Counted from the stretch's first letter, positions 1-10,353 are shown. The stretch: DNA of 39,433 bases from DASWHF01 sp036393295 (GCA_036393295.1 DASWHF010000069.1:1-39433); one strand, 5' to 3'. Made by a program: numbers and translations. The notes: generated from the sequence alone by a model not told the origin.

Positions 1-1707
1 GACGGCGTGATCACGACCGACGCCGACGGCCGCGTGGTGTACATGAATTCGGTGGCCGAGCAGTTCACCGGCTGGCGCAAGGACGAGGTCGAGGGCCTGC
101 CGCTGGCCGAAGTCTTCCGGACCCTGGACGAGCGCTCCAGCCGGCCGCGCGAGTATCCGCTGCATTTCTGTCTGCGCGACGGCAATGTCGTGCGCCACGA
201 CAGCCACCACCTGCTGCTGCGGCGCGACGGCCATCGTTTCGCCATCCAGGACTCGGCGGCGCCGATCCGCGACCGCGGCGGCACGATCATCGGCGCCGTG
301 GTGGTGTTCCACGACATGACCGAGATGCAGCACATGGCGCGGCGCATGGCCTATCTCGCCAGCCACGATCCGCTGACCGGATTGATCAACCGGCGCGAGT
401 TCGAGTCGCGGCTGTTGCGCGTGCTGGAGAGCGCGCGCGGCGAGGACAAGCGCCACGCGATCTGCTACCTCGATCTCGACCAGTTCAAGATCGTGAACGA
501 CACCTGCGGCCATGTCGCCGGCGACGAGCTGCTCAAGCAGGTCGCCCACCACCTCGAGGGCAGCATCCGCCGGCACGACGTGCTGGCGCGGCTGGGCGGC
601 GACGAGTTCGGGGTGATCCTCGAGGACTGCGTGATCGACGAGGCCAGCGTCATCGCCGACCAGCTGCGCCAGCGCGTCAAGGGATTCCGCTTCGCCTGGC
701 AGAACCGCGCCTTCGATATCGGCGTCAGCATCGGCGTGGTGCCGATCAGCGCCGACAGCGGCAGCATGACCGACGTGCTGAGCGCCGCCGATTCGGCCTG
801 CTACGTCGCCAAGGATCGGGGCCGCAATTGCATCCACGTCTACCAGCCGAACGACGCCGCGCTCACTCAGCGCCACGGCGAGATGCAGTGGGTGCACCGG
901 CTCAACGAGGGGCTCGTCCAGGACAGTTTCACCCTCTATTGCCAGGCCATAACGCCGCTCGAGGAGGGCGGCGACCGCGACCGGCACTTCTACGAGATCC
1001 TGGTGCGCCTGAACGAGAACGGCGCCGGCCCGATCCTGCCGCAGACCTTCATTCCGGCGGCCGAGCGTTATCACCTGATGCCGGCCATCGACCGGCGCGT
1101 GATCACCGCCGCCTTCGGCCTGCTGCGCCAGTACGCGCCGAAGCTGCGGCGTTCCGGCGGCCCGCACGGCGTGACCTTCTCGATCAATCTCTCCGGCCAG
1201 TCGCTGTGCGACCACAGCTTCCTCGAGTTCGTCGTCGACCAGTTCCGCGACTCCAACGTCCGGCCGAACAGCATCTGCTTCGAGATCACCGAGACCGCGG
1301 CGATCGCCAACCTGACCCGCGCCCAGCAGTTCATCGCGCGCCTCAAGGACATGGGTTGCCGTTTCGCGCTCGACGACTTCGGCAGCGGCCTGTCCTCCTT
1401 CGGCTACCTCAAGACCCTGCCGGTGGATTACCTCAAGATCGCCGGCGACTTCGTCCAGGACATCGTCCACGACCCGGTCGACCACGCCATGGTCGACGCC
1501 ATCAACCAGATCGGCCACATCATGGGGCTCACCACCATCGCCGAGTCCGTGGAGACCACCGCGATCCTGAGCACGCTGCGCGCCACCGGCGTCGATTACG
1601 GCCAGGGCTTCGGCATCGATCCGCCGCGGCCGTTCGTCGAGGTGCTGGAGCAGCTCGCCGGCGGCGAGGGACGGCGGATCGGCATGGTGCGCTCGGACGG
1701 CAGTTGA
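1..1707 (+). CDS. PAS-GGDEF-EAL cyclic-di-GMP signalling protein (5' end missing)
   Basis: Bifunctional c-di-GMP turnover protein whose reading frame is already open at base 1, so the N-terminus lies outside the window. Visible order: a PAS sensor domain (about residues 1-110 of the visible part), a GGDEF diguanylate cyclase domain (about 115-285) and an EAL phosphodiesterase domain (about 300-555). The GGDEF motif is intact near codon 199 and is preceded five residues earlier by RRHD, which fits the RxxD inhibitory I-site. The EAL motif reads EIL; the other catalytic positions are present (N in INLS, E in ITE, DDFGSG, the K of LKI, E in ESVE, Q in DYGQGF), although the usual LKID is LKIA. 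From family knowledge both activities are possible; which dominates cannot be told from sequence. It would act on the cytosolic pool of c-di-GMP. It stands upstream of an accessory patch and has no visible partner gene. Confidence 0.93.
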   Translation, partial: DGVITTDADGRVVYMNSVAEQFTGWRKDEVEGLPLAEVFRTLDERSSRPREYPLHFCLRDGNVVRHDSHHLLLRRDGHRFAIQDSAAPIRDRGGTIIGAVVVFHDMTEMQHMARRMAYLASHDPLTGLINRREFESRLLRVLESARGEDKRHAICYLDLDQFKIVNDTCGHVAGDELLKQVAHHLEGSIRRHDVLARLGGDEFGVILEDCVIDEASVIADQLRQRVKGFRFAWQNRAFDIGVSIGVVPISADSGSMTDVLSAADSACYVAKDRGRNCIHVYQPNDAALTQRHGEMQWVHRLNEGLVQDSFTLYCQAITPLEEGGDRDRHFYEILVRLNENGAGPILPQTFIPAAERYHLMPAIDRRVITAAFGLLRQYAPKLRRSGGPHGVTFSINLSGQSLCDHSFLEFVVDQFRDSNVRPNSICFEITETAAIANLTRAQQFIARLKDMGCRFALDDFGSGLSSFGYLKTLPVDYLKIAGDFVQDIVHDPVDHAMVDAINQIGHIMGLTTIAESVETTAILSTLRATGVDYGQGFGIDPPRPFVEVLEQLAGGEGRRIGMVRSDGS

Positions 1708-1798
1708 GCCGCATCCCGGGCCCGGATATCGGCGGGTTTTCCTCTGGGGTGACACCATATTTGGTGTGGCGTCACACGCCGATTCGAAGCCGCCGCTG

Positions 1799-1835
1799 GC
1801 GGCACTACCAAGTTCTACGGCTTCTTTCTATACTT
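1799..1835 (+). repeat. Left copy of a 37-bp imperfect direct repeat flanking the first TA locus
   Basis: This 37-bp stretch matches 2404-2440 at 32 of 37 positions, and the last 18 bases (1818-1835) are identical in both. The two copies bracket the addiction-module antitoxin and its broken toxin. They may mark the edges of an inserted or duplicated segment. Seen directly; the meaning is inferred. Confidence 0.7.
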
Positions 1836-1949
1836 GTACGGGTGGCGTTCGGCAAGACCGGGGCGTGAGAAGTACGGCGTCGGCGGCTTGCGCGGCTCGC
1901 CATCGGGGAATCGCAACAGTGAGAGATGCCGCACAGCGAGGTTGACACA

Positions 1950-2171
1950 ATGACTGACGCCGCAAAGAAAGTATTTCAAGAGGCCCTGGATCTACCGGCG
2001 AGCGAGCGCGCCGCGCTGATCGACGAGTTGATTCTAAGCCTGGACAAGCCGGATCCGCGCATCGACGAATTGTGGGCAAGAGAAGCCGAGGACCGGCTGC
2101 GGGCATATCGTGCCGGAGAAATCGACGCGATTCCCGCGGAACAAGTTTTCGGGGAGCTCAAAAAGCCTTGA
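1950..2171 (+). CDS. Addiction-module component (antitoxin-like) protein
   Basis: Small acidic helical protein of 73 residues that matches the 'putative addiction module component' family (PF09720 type): an N-terminal helix, the segment LPASERAALIDELILSL, then a D-x-x-W-A-x-E-A-E-D-R stretch. These proteins are usually the antitoxin encoded immediately before a RelE/ParE-type toxin. I chose the ATG at 1950 because GAGG lies 8 bases upstream; an earlier in-frame ATG at 1926 has no such site. The stop overlaps the TTG that would start the following toxin frame, the usual coupling for such pairs, but that toxin frame is interrupted. The antitoxin may therefore be an orphan. Assignment to the family is fairly sure; present activity is unknown. 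Confidence 0.8.
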   Translation: MTDAAKKVFQEALDLPASERAALIDELILSLDKPDPRIDELWAREAEDRLRAYRAGEIDAIPAEQVFGELKKP

Positions 2172-2365
2172 AGGCCAGATTGTGGCAGCCGGCGTGGCAT
2201 GAGCTACAGGATCCGGTTGCTTACTATGAATGCCAGTGACGCGGCTTGGGTGTTGATTTCCACGACGAAGTCGAGGCCACTGTCGGGCGCATCAAAAGAC
2301 ACTCGTTGGCTTGGCGTGTATTGGGTTCCGGTATGCGTTGTTGCCAGACGTGGCGATTTCCTTAG
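2168..2365 (+). pseudogene. Broken RelE/ParE-family toxin
   Basis: Reading from the TTG at 2168, in the frame that overlaps the antitoxin stop, gives a recognisable RelE/ParE toxin: WQPAWHELQDPVAYYECQ, an in-frame TGA at 2237-2239, then GLGVDFHDEVEATVGRIKRH and, near the end, WRFP followed by TAG at 2363-2365. The elements VAYYE, GLG-x-DF, the EVE helix, the RI-x-x-H turn and RFP are typical of this family. The usual C-terminal strand (YGVIY and the VVAVMH region) is missing. With a premature stop and no proper C-terminus it is almost certainly inactive. The partner antitoxin at 1950-2171 looks intact. Confidence 0.75.
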
Positions 2366-2403
2366 CTACTGTTGTTCTGCACCACGGTTCGGTGTCTTTT
2401 TTT

Positions 2404-2440
2404 GCTGCACTTCCAAGTTTCGCGGCTTCTTTCTATACTT
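2404..2440 (+). repeat. Right copy of the 37-bp imperfect direct repeat
   Basis: Partner of 1799-1835 (32 of 37 identical, same strand). It lies just after the end of the toxin remnant and just before the inverted-repeat element that starts near 2449. Confidence 0.7.
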
Positions 2441-2448
2441 ACTGGTCC

Positions 2449-2600
2449 GGCCACTAAATAGTGCGTACGGTGTTCTCCCTCTCCCTCCGGGAGAGGGCCG
2501 GGGTGAGGGCCGACGGCTCCGAAAAATCCGCCCTCATCCTGTCCTTCTCCCGGAGGGAGAAGGAACCCGACTGGTTGTTGGTGTGCACTATTTGATGGTC
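2449..2600. repeat. Nested inverted-repeat (MITE/REP-like) element
   Basis: Two inverted arms are visible. The inner pair is 2471-2510 and 2530-2563, each with a CTCCC-TCCGG-GAG type palindrome followed or preceded by GTGAGGGC/GCCCTCA. The outer pair is 2449-2464 and 2584-2600 (CCACTAAATAGT against ACTATTTGATGG). No reading frame of interest lies inside. The same inner palindrome recurs as a single copy at 20205-20240, so this is a dispersed family. This stretch fills most of the gene gap 2366-2766; I see nothing else in that gap. Confidence 0.75.
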
Positions 2601-2766
2601 TCCTCAGTAACTGGTGCTCTCGGGCCCGGAAAGGCCGAAATGCAGGAGAGGCGCCACTTGCCACTTCGAGCGAACTGATCTGGCGTAAAGCAGGGAGGCT
2701 GCGTCAACCAGTCGATGGCTTCGACATTCCGAAGCCGGACACGATATCAAGACAGGGAACGGTCTT

Positions 2767-2964
2767 GTGCCACCTAAAGTAAAAGAGCTTATTGCGGAGC
2801 TTGAACGCGCCGGTTTCGTCAATCGTGGAGGCAAGGGCAGCCACAGGAACTTCGTTCATCCCAAGGTCGCAATGCCGATCACCATCTCGGGTCGACCGGG
2901 GGATGACGCCGGGCACTATCAAGTTCGGGCAGTGCGGCTTGCCATCGAGGAGTCGAAAAAATGA
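2767..2964 (+). CDS. hicA: HicA-family toxin (mRNA interferase)
   Basis: 65-residue protein with the HicA/YcfA double-stranded-RNA-binding fold signature: VKELIAELERAGF, then RGGKGSHRNFVHP with the catalytic histidine of the GSH motif, then GRPGDDAG. HicA toxins cleave mRNA and tmRNA when released from HicB. The start is GTG at 2767 with AGGGA about ten bases upstream; no earlier in-frame start fits. The last codons overlap the ATG of the next gene (ATGA, 2961-2964), so the two are translationally coupled in the usual hicA-hicB order. It belongs to the lower-GC accessory patch. Confidence 0.88.
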   Translation: MPPKVKELIAELERAGFVNRGGKGSHRNFVHPKVAMPITISGRPGDDAGHYQVRAVRLAIEESKK

Positions 2965-3200
2965 GAGACAGCGCCAGATATGTGAAAATCGTCGAGTGGT
3001 CGGAAGAGGATCAATGCTACGTCGGCAGCGCCCCAGGTTTGATTTTTGGGGGATGTCACGGCAGTGACGAGAAGGCGGTTTTCGACGAACTCTGCCGGAT
3101 CGTCGATGAAGCCGTCGAACTTTACCGGGAAGATGGCAGGCCACTGCCGCCCCCCACGTCGGGACGCGATCTCGCTAACAAGATTCAGCACGTGGCGTGA
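2961..3200 (+). CDS. hicB: HicB-family antitoxin, short form
   Basis: 79-residue protein with the degenerate RNase H-like fold of HicB antitoxins: VKIVEWSEEDQCYVGSAPGL, then FGGCHGSDEKAVFDELCRIVDEAVELY. It should bind and neutralise the HicA encoded just upstream. It ends shortly after the antitoxin core (GRPLPPPTSGRDLANKIQ), so there is no room for the C-terminal helix-turn-helix or ribbon-helix-helix domain that many HicB proteins use to repress their own operon. This is therefore the minimal HicB form, and autoregulation by direct operator binding looks doubtful. Confidence 0.87.
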   Translation: MRDSARYVKIVEWSEEDQCYVGSAPGLIFGGCHGSDEKAVFDELCRIVDEAVELYREDGRPLPPPTSGRDLANKIQHVA

Positions 3201-3230
3201 TCGAGGAGTGTTGCCCTAGGCTTAGGTAAG

Positions 3231-3680
3231 ATGGCAAGCCAAGATACGACAGCGCGTGGCCTTCACATTCACGCTGTGGCGTTTTCAGCTGCCGCAGAGG
3301 CTGTTCATTCGTCCAAGCTTGCCGATCCCTTTCCAGAATATTTTCTCTGGGGGCGGACAGTCGAGCTTGTCCTTAAAAGCTTTCTTCTGACGAAGGGCCA
3401 GACCGTTGCGGAACTAAAGCGTGAGTTTGGGCACGATCTCAATTCTTTGCTGCGTGACGCGAATCTACGTGGTATCTCAAAGTTAATCGGGCTAAACGCG
3501 ATCGACATCGGGATTATAAAGGTTTTGAACCTCGATTACCTGAGTAAGCGCTTTGAGTATCGGGAGATAGGGGCTACCTACCATCTTCCGGATGTTACTA
3601 TGACCCGTCGGTTTGTGAAGAGGTTGTTGCGAGGCATCGATTTCCACCTTAAGAACTACAAGGGCAAGACCAGAGGATGA
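3231..3680 (+). CDS. HEPN-like hypothetical protein
   Basis: 149-residue all-helical protein of uncertain function. What can be seen: an N-terminal helix, then WGRTVELVLKSFLLTKG followed by FGHDLNSLL, the pattern seen in HEPN-type proteins (a long helix with an E-L-x-x-K core, then GHDL-x-x-L). The canonical R-x(4-6)-H ribonuclease motif of toxic HEPNs is not obvious; the nearest is R-x3-H in REFGH. It starts 30 bases after hicB and its stop overlaps the ATG of a small ankyrin-like ORF (ATGA, 3677-3680). Base composition is poorer in GC than the flanking housekeeping genes. A role in a toxin-antitoxin or defence system is inference from fold resemblance and neighbours. Confidence 0.6.
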   Translation: MASQDTTARGLHIHAVAFSAAAEAVHSSKLADPFPEYFLWGRTVELVLKSFLLTKGQTVAELKREFGHDLNSLLRDANLRGISKLIGLNAIDIGIIKVLNLDYLSKRFEYREIGATYHLPDVTMTRRFVKRLLRGIDFHLKNYKGKTRG

Positions 3681-3838
3681 TCCTTTCAGACATGAACCTC
3701 TTAGGTAAAATAATTTCTCAGAACAGACATGGAAGGACGCCATTGTACTATGCGATATCGCCTCCCTTCCCCCTTTCGCGGTCAAAAAATTCCGATGAGG
3801 TGGCAGAGGTCCTTCGCAAGCATGGTGGTAAAATGTAG
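3677..3838 (+). CDS. Small ankyrin-like ORF coupled to the HEPN-like gene
   Basis: 53 codons from the ATG that overlaps the upstream stop (ATGA) to TAG at 3836-3838. The product contains RHGRTPLYYAI and ends with VAEVLRKHGGKM, the G-x-TPL-x-x-A and V-x-x-LL-x-x-G-A pattern of one ankyrin repeat with an insert in the middle. It may be a real small partner protein or the tail of a larger, deleted ankyrin gene. The exact four-base overlap argues for translation. Its short length and single repeat argue for a remnant. Confidence 0.5.
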   Translation: MILSDMNLLGKIISQNRHGRTPLYYAISPPFPLSRSKNSDEVAEVLRKHGGKM

Positions 3839-3840
3839 CA

Positions 3841-3925
3841 CCGATCCGCCGATCGCCCTCCGATCCTGCTGATGTGCTGATTGCTGGGCTAGCTGATCGG
3901 AGCTGATCGTGAACTGATCGGGTTG
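3841..3925. repeat. Degenerate GATC-rich short repeats
   Basis: Within about 80 bases there are six GATC sites and two further CTGAT cores, several as variants of CTGATCGG. They lie in the 288-base gap between the accessory patch and the end of uvrA. I see no gene in this gap. Function unknown. Confidence 0.5.
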
Positions 3926-4126
3926 GACCTCCATAACCGCATGAATCATTTATGAAAATCTCCTGCTTCCGGCCATAAAAGTGGCCTGTTCACGTGCGTT
4001 TGGGGCCGATTTCGCCGAATTGGTTTGTCGCGATACTTTCGCGCCGGTGAAAGTCGTTGCGATGGCGTGTACGTGTAGAACGTGTCCGACCCGAAAGCGA
4101 GCGACAAGCCGTGGGCGTTGCCGCGC

Positions 4127-7042
<2,916 letters not shown>

Positions 7043-7069
7043 GCATTTAGGCTCGCGGGTGAACATGCT

Positions 7070-7099
7070 ACTATACGGCCATTCCGCATCCCTTGCCAA
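7070..7099 (-). promoter_or_regulatory. Possible sigma-70 promoter of uvrA
   Basis: On the minus strand TTGGCA (7094-7099) and TATAGT (7070-7075) are separated by 18 bases, 28 bases before the chosen uvrA start. I see no good CTGT-N8-ACAG LexA box here, so SOS control cannot be claimed. Confidence 0.35.
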
Positions 7100-7126
7100 A
7101 CCAAGCCTGCCTTGACACGAAACCCC

Positions 7127-8476
7127 ATGAATTCCCAGGAGCGCCGCGCCGTGGCGCTGTTGGCCTCGATCTACGCGCTGCGCATCGCCGGGCTGTTCCT
7201 GATCCTGCCGGTGTTCGCGCTGTTCGCCGGCGAGCTCGCGGGCCATACGCCGCTGCTCATCGGTCTGGCCCTGGGCGCCTACGGCCTCACCCAGGCGCTG
7301 CTGCAGATCCCGTTCGGCTGGCTGTCGGACCACTACGGCCGCAAGCCGGTGATCGCCGGCGGCCTGCTGCTGTTCGCGCTCGGCAGCGTGATCGCCGCCA
7401 CCGCCAGCCATATCGGGATCATGATCCTGGGCCGGGCGGTGCAGGGCGCCGGCGCCATCGCCGCCGCCATCATGGCGACGGTCGCCGACCTGACGCGCGA
7501 GGAGCAGCGCGCCAAGGCCATGGCCGCGGTCGGTATGACCATCGGCGGGACCTTCGTGCTGTCGCTGGTGGTGGGGCCGCTGCTGCACGGCCTGATCGGC
7601 GTGCCGGGCATTTTCTGGCTCACCGGCGCACTGGCGATCGTCGCCATCGGCGCGCTCTATCGTTTCCTGCCGACCCCGGTGCGCGTGGCGGCGGGCCGGC
7701 GCGATCTGCGCCGCGATTTCGGCCGGATACTGCGCAACCGCCAGCTGCTGGCGCTGGACGCCGGGATCTTCGTCCTGCACCTGGTCATGACCGCGATGTT
7801 CGTGGTGCTGCCGCTCATCATCGTGCGCGAGCTGGGCCTGGCCGGCGCCGACCACTGGGCGATCTATCTGCCGGTGATGCTGGTGGGTTTCCTCGCCATG
7901 GTGCCGTTCCTGGTTCTGGCCAACCGCCGCCACCGGCACCGGGCGGTGATGGCCGGCGCGATCGCGGTGCTGGCGCTGGCGCAGCTGCTGCTGGTCTTCG
8001 GCCAGCAGTCGCTCTACGGGCTGGTGATCGGGCTCACGCTGTTCTTCGCCGCCTTCAGTCTGCTCGAGGCGCAGCTGCCGTCGCTGGTGTCGCGGCTGGC
8101 GCCAGCCGCCAACAAGGGTGCGGCCATCGGCGTCTACAGCAGTGCGCAGTTCCTCGGCGCCTTCGCCGGCGGCACGCTCGGCGGGCTGCTCCACGGTGTC
8201 GCCGGTTTCGACGCGGTCTTCTGGATGGCGGCCGGGATGCTCGTGCTGTGGCTTGTGTTGGTGCTCACTCTTCCCGAGCCGCAGCTCCTGGCTTCGCACC
8301 AGATCAATGTTGGGAATCAGTCGCCGGGGCAGGCGGCCCGGCTCGCCGAACGCTTGAGCCGCGTGCCGGGCGTGGCCGAGGCCGTGGTGGTGGCCGAGGA
8401 GGGCATGGCCTATCTCAAGATCGATGCCCGGGTGCTCGATAAAAAACATCTGGAGCAATTCGGCTCAAGCGTTTGA
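7127..8476 (+). CDS. yajR: MFS transporter with C-terminal YAM-like domain (YajR type)
   Basis: Twelve-helix major facilitator superfamily permease of 449 residues, inner membrane, probably a drug or small-molecule exporter driven by the proton gradient. The loop 2-3 signature is clear (GWLSDHYGRKPVI, about residues 64-76) and motif C-like glycine-rich helices follow. After the last helix (ending near LVLTLPEP) there is a soluble tail of roughly 60 residues (NVGNQS... to the end) with RLSRVPGVAEAVV and GMAYLKID. This resembles the ferredoxin-like YAM domain that distinguishes YajR from most MFS exporters. The start is the ATG that begins MNSQERRAV; it is divergent from uvrA. Substrate unknown. 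Confidence 0.88.
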   Translation: MNSQERRAVALLASIYALRIAGLFLILPVFALFAGELAGHTPLLIGLALGAYGLTQALLQIPFGWLSDHYGRKPVIAGGLLLFALGSVIAATASHIGIMILGRAVQGAGAIAAAIMATVADLTREEQRAKAMAAVGMTIGGTFVLSLVVGPLLHGLIGVPGIFWLTGALAIVAIGALYRFLPTPVRVAAGRRDLRRDFGRILRNRQLLALDAGIFVLHLVMTAMFVVLPLIIVRELGLAGADHWAIYLPVMLVGFLAMVPFLVLANRRHRHRAVMAGAIAVLALAQLLLVFGQQSLYGLVIGLTLFFAAFSLLEAQLPSLVSRLAPAANKGAAIGVYSSAQFLGAFAGGTLGGLLHGVAGFDAVFWMAAGMLVLWLVLVLTLPEPQLLASHQINVGNQSPGQAARLAERLSRVPGVAEAVVVAEEGMAYLKIDARVLDKKHLEQFGSSV

Positions 8477-8698
8477 TTTGGGTGAGGTTCCGCGATGCGG
8501 AGTCGGCGCCAGCCGATGTCCCCCGCGCGCCGCGCGGCGGGCCCGCCGGCGGCGGCGGGCATGTCGTTCCAGTCCCCGTCGCCATCGACGGCCGTCGAAT
8601 CTGCGGATACACTAAAGCGGCTCTCAACCACCGCGAAGCATCGGAACGTTCAACTCTCGGAAGTTACTTCGCGGTTACACCCTAAGGAGGCAGACCCC

Positions 8699-9163
8699 AT
8701 GGCGCGCGGCGTCAACAAAGTCATACTCATCGGCCATCTCGGCCGCGATCCCGAAGTGCGGTACTCGCCGAACGGCGGCGCGGTGGCGAACGTCACCCTG
8801 GCGACCTCGGAATCCTGGAAGGACAAGAACACCGGTGAGAAGCAGGAACGCACCGAATGGCACCGCGTGGTGTTCTTCGGCCGGCTCGCGGAGATCGCCG
8901 GCGAGTACCTCAAGAAGGGCTCGCAGGTCTTTGTCGAAGGCCGCCTGCAGACGCGCAAATGGCAGGACAAGGAGGGCAAGGACCGCTACACCACCGAGAT
9001 CGTCGCCAACGAGATGAACATGCTCGGCGGGCGCGAGGGCCGCGGCGTGCCGGCCGAAGCGATGGACAGCGACCAGGGCGGCGCCGAGAACCCGGGCAGC
9101 GCGCGCGCCGCGCCGGCCAAGTCCACCGCCGCTGACGATTTCGACGACGATATCCCGTTCTGA
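8699..9163 (+). CDS. ssb: Single-stranded DNA-binding protein
   Basis: 154-residue SSB protecting single-stranded DNA during replication, repair and recombination. The OB fold occupies about residues 1-110 (starting ARGVNKVILIGHLGRDPEVR; conserved WHRVVFFG and GSQVFVEGRL), followed by a low-complexity linker and the acidic tip DDDIPF that binds partner proteins. A very strong ribosome binding site, AAGGAGG at 8684-8690, fixes the ATG at 8699. The uvrA-MFS-ssb neighbourhood is conserved in relatives. The 222 bases before it hold no gene I can support. Confidence 0.97.
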   Translation: MARGVNKVILIGHLGRDPEVRYSPNGGAVANVTLATSESWKDKNTGEKQERTEWHRVVFFGRLAEIAGEYLKKGSQVFVEGRLQTRKWQDKEGKDRYTTEIVANEMNMLGGREGRGVPAEAMDSDQGGAENPGSARAAPAKSTAADDFDDDIPF

Positions 9164-9253
9164 GCCGGTGCCGCGACCGTGGCAGGCGGCGGCCGGCAGC
9201 GGCGGCCGGCGCCTGACGCGGCCGCACATCTGCCGGCGCCGGAAACGCCTGCC

Positions 9254-10306
9254 ATGCCTCTCGATCCCGACCGACTCCGCCAGTTCGTCCCGATCGACGC
9301 GCTCAACGCCGAGAGCCTGCGTCAACTCGCGGCCGCCGCCCTGGTCAACCGGCTCCAGGCCGGTGAGCGCCTGTTCGCACAGGGCGATACCGATGTCCAG
9401 GCCGTATATCTGCTGAGCGGCGAGGTCGAGCTCCACGCGGCCGCCGGTGAGGCCCCGCGCCGTATCGCCGCCGGCAGCGATGAGGCGCGCTACGCGCTCG
9501 CCAATCTCAAGCCGCGGCAGTACACCGGCACGGCCACCTCCGAAGTCGAATGCGTGCGCGTCGACAGCGAGGTGCTGGACAGGCTGCTGACCTGGGATCA
9601 GGTCGGCGGCATCGAGGTCACCGAGCTCAGCGGCGATGCCTCGGACGCCACCTGGATGCCGCGGCTTCTTCAGACCCAGGTGTTCCTGCGGCTGCCGGCC
9701 GCGAACCTGCAGGCATTGTTCGCGCGCTTTACCGAGCTGCCGGTCAAGTCCGGGCAGATCATCGTCCGGCAGGGCGAGGCGGGCGATTATTTCTATGTCA
9801 TCAAGCGCGGCCGTTGCCGCGTGGTGCACAAGCCGGCACAGGGCGCGCCGGCCGCCCTGGCCGACCTCACCGAGGGCGATTGCTTCGGCGAGGAGGCGCT
9901 GCTGGCGGCGGCGCCGCGCAACGCCACCGTGGCGATGCTGACCGAGGGCAGCCTGATGCGCCTGGCCAAGGCGGATTTCGATGCGCTGCTCGCGGAGCCG
10001 TCCTTGCAGCGCGTCGGTGCGCGCGAGGCCGAGGACATGGTGCGGGCCGGCGCCGGCCTGCTGGACGTCCGGCTGCCGGCCGAATACCGCGCCGGCAGCC
10101 TGCGCCACAGCGTCAACCTGCCGCTCTTCGCGCTGCGCTCCCAGGCGGCGCAGCTCGACCCCAAACGCCGCTACATCGTGTTCTGCGACACCGGGGGACG
10201 CAGCAGCGCGGCCGCCTTTCTGCTGGAACAACGTGGTTTCGACGTCTATGTTTTAGAGGGGGGCGTCAACGCCTTGCCGCGGCCGGAGCCCGGTACGCGC
10301 GGCTGA
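9254..10306 (+). CDS. Two cyclic-nucleotide-binding domains fused to a rhodanese
   Basis: 350-residue cytosolic protein with three domains. Residues about 10-125 form a cNMP-binding-like barrel without a recognisable phosphate-binding cassette. Residues about 140-255 form a second barrel with a good cassette (FGEEALL...PRNATV, with the E and R that contact a cyclic nucleotide phosphate). Residues about 260-345 form a rhodanese domain (LLDVRLPAEYRAGSLRHSVN) with the active-site loop CDTGGRSS carrying the persulfide cysteine. No helix-turn-helix is present, so it is not a CRP-type transcription factor. A link between nucleotide sensing and sulfur transfer is attractive in a sulfur oxidiser but is inference. 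The ATG at 9254 begins the first conserved segment; earlier codons are low-complexity. Confidence 0.85.
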   Translation: MPLDPDRLRQFVPIDALNAESLRQLAAAALVNRLQAGERLFAQGDTDVQAVYLLSGEVELHAAAGEAPRRIAAGSDEARYALANLKPRQYTGTATSEVECVRVDSEVLDRLLTWDQVGGIEVTELSGDASDATWMPRLLQTQVFLRLPAANLQALFARFTELPVKSGQIIVRQGEAGDYFYVIKRGRCRVVHKPAQGAPAALADLTEGDCFGEEALLAAAPRNATVAMLTEGSLMRLAKADFDALLAEPSLQRVGAREAEDMVRAGAGLLDVRLPAEYRAGSLRHSVNLPLFALRSQAAQLDPKRRYIVFCDTGGRSSAAAFLLEQRGFDVYVLEGGVNALPRPEPGTRG

Positions 10307-10353
10307 GTGACGCCTGGGGAGATCGGGGTCGCCATAACGTCATTCTTGCGCGT

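Noticed and set aside
1749..1775. GTGAC...GTCAC dyad with an inner ACACC/GGTGT palindrome as an operator
   Set aside because: Suggestive of a binding site but the two dyads have different centres, and no promoter or regulator can be tied to it.
3841..3925. Plasmid-type replication origin with iterons
   Set aside because: The motifs are degenerate and irregularly spaced, and there is no rep gene or AT-rich unwinding region beside them.
7043..8458. N-terminal extension of the uvrA frame on the minus strand across the MFS gene
   Set aside because: Shadow of the MFS gene, rich in Gln/His/Arg; real UvrA begins near 7042.
8675..10231. 518-codon minus-strand frame opposite ssb and the cNMP/rhodanese gene
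   Set aside because: Spans two clear plus-strand genes and shows no domain.
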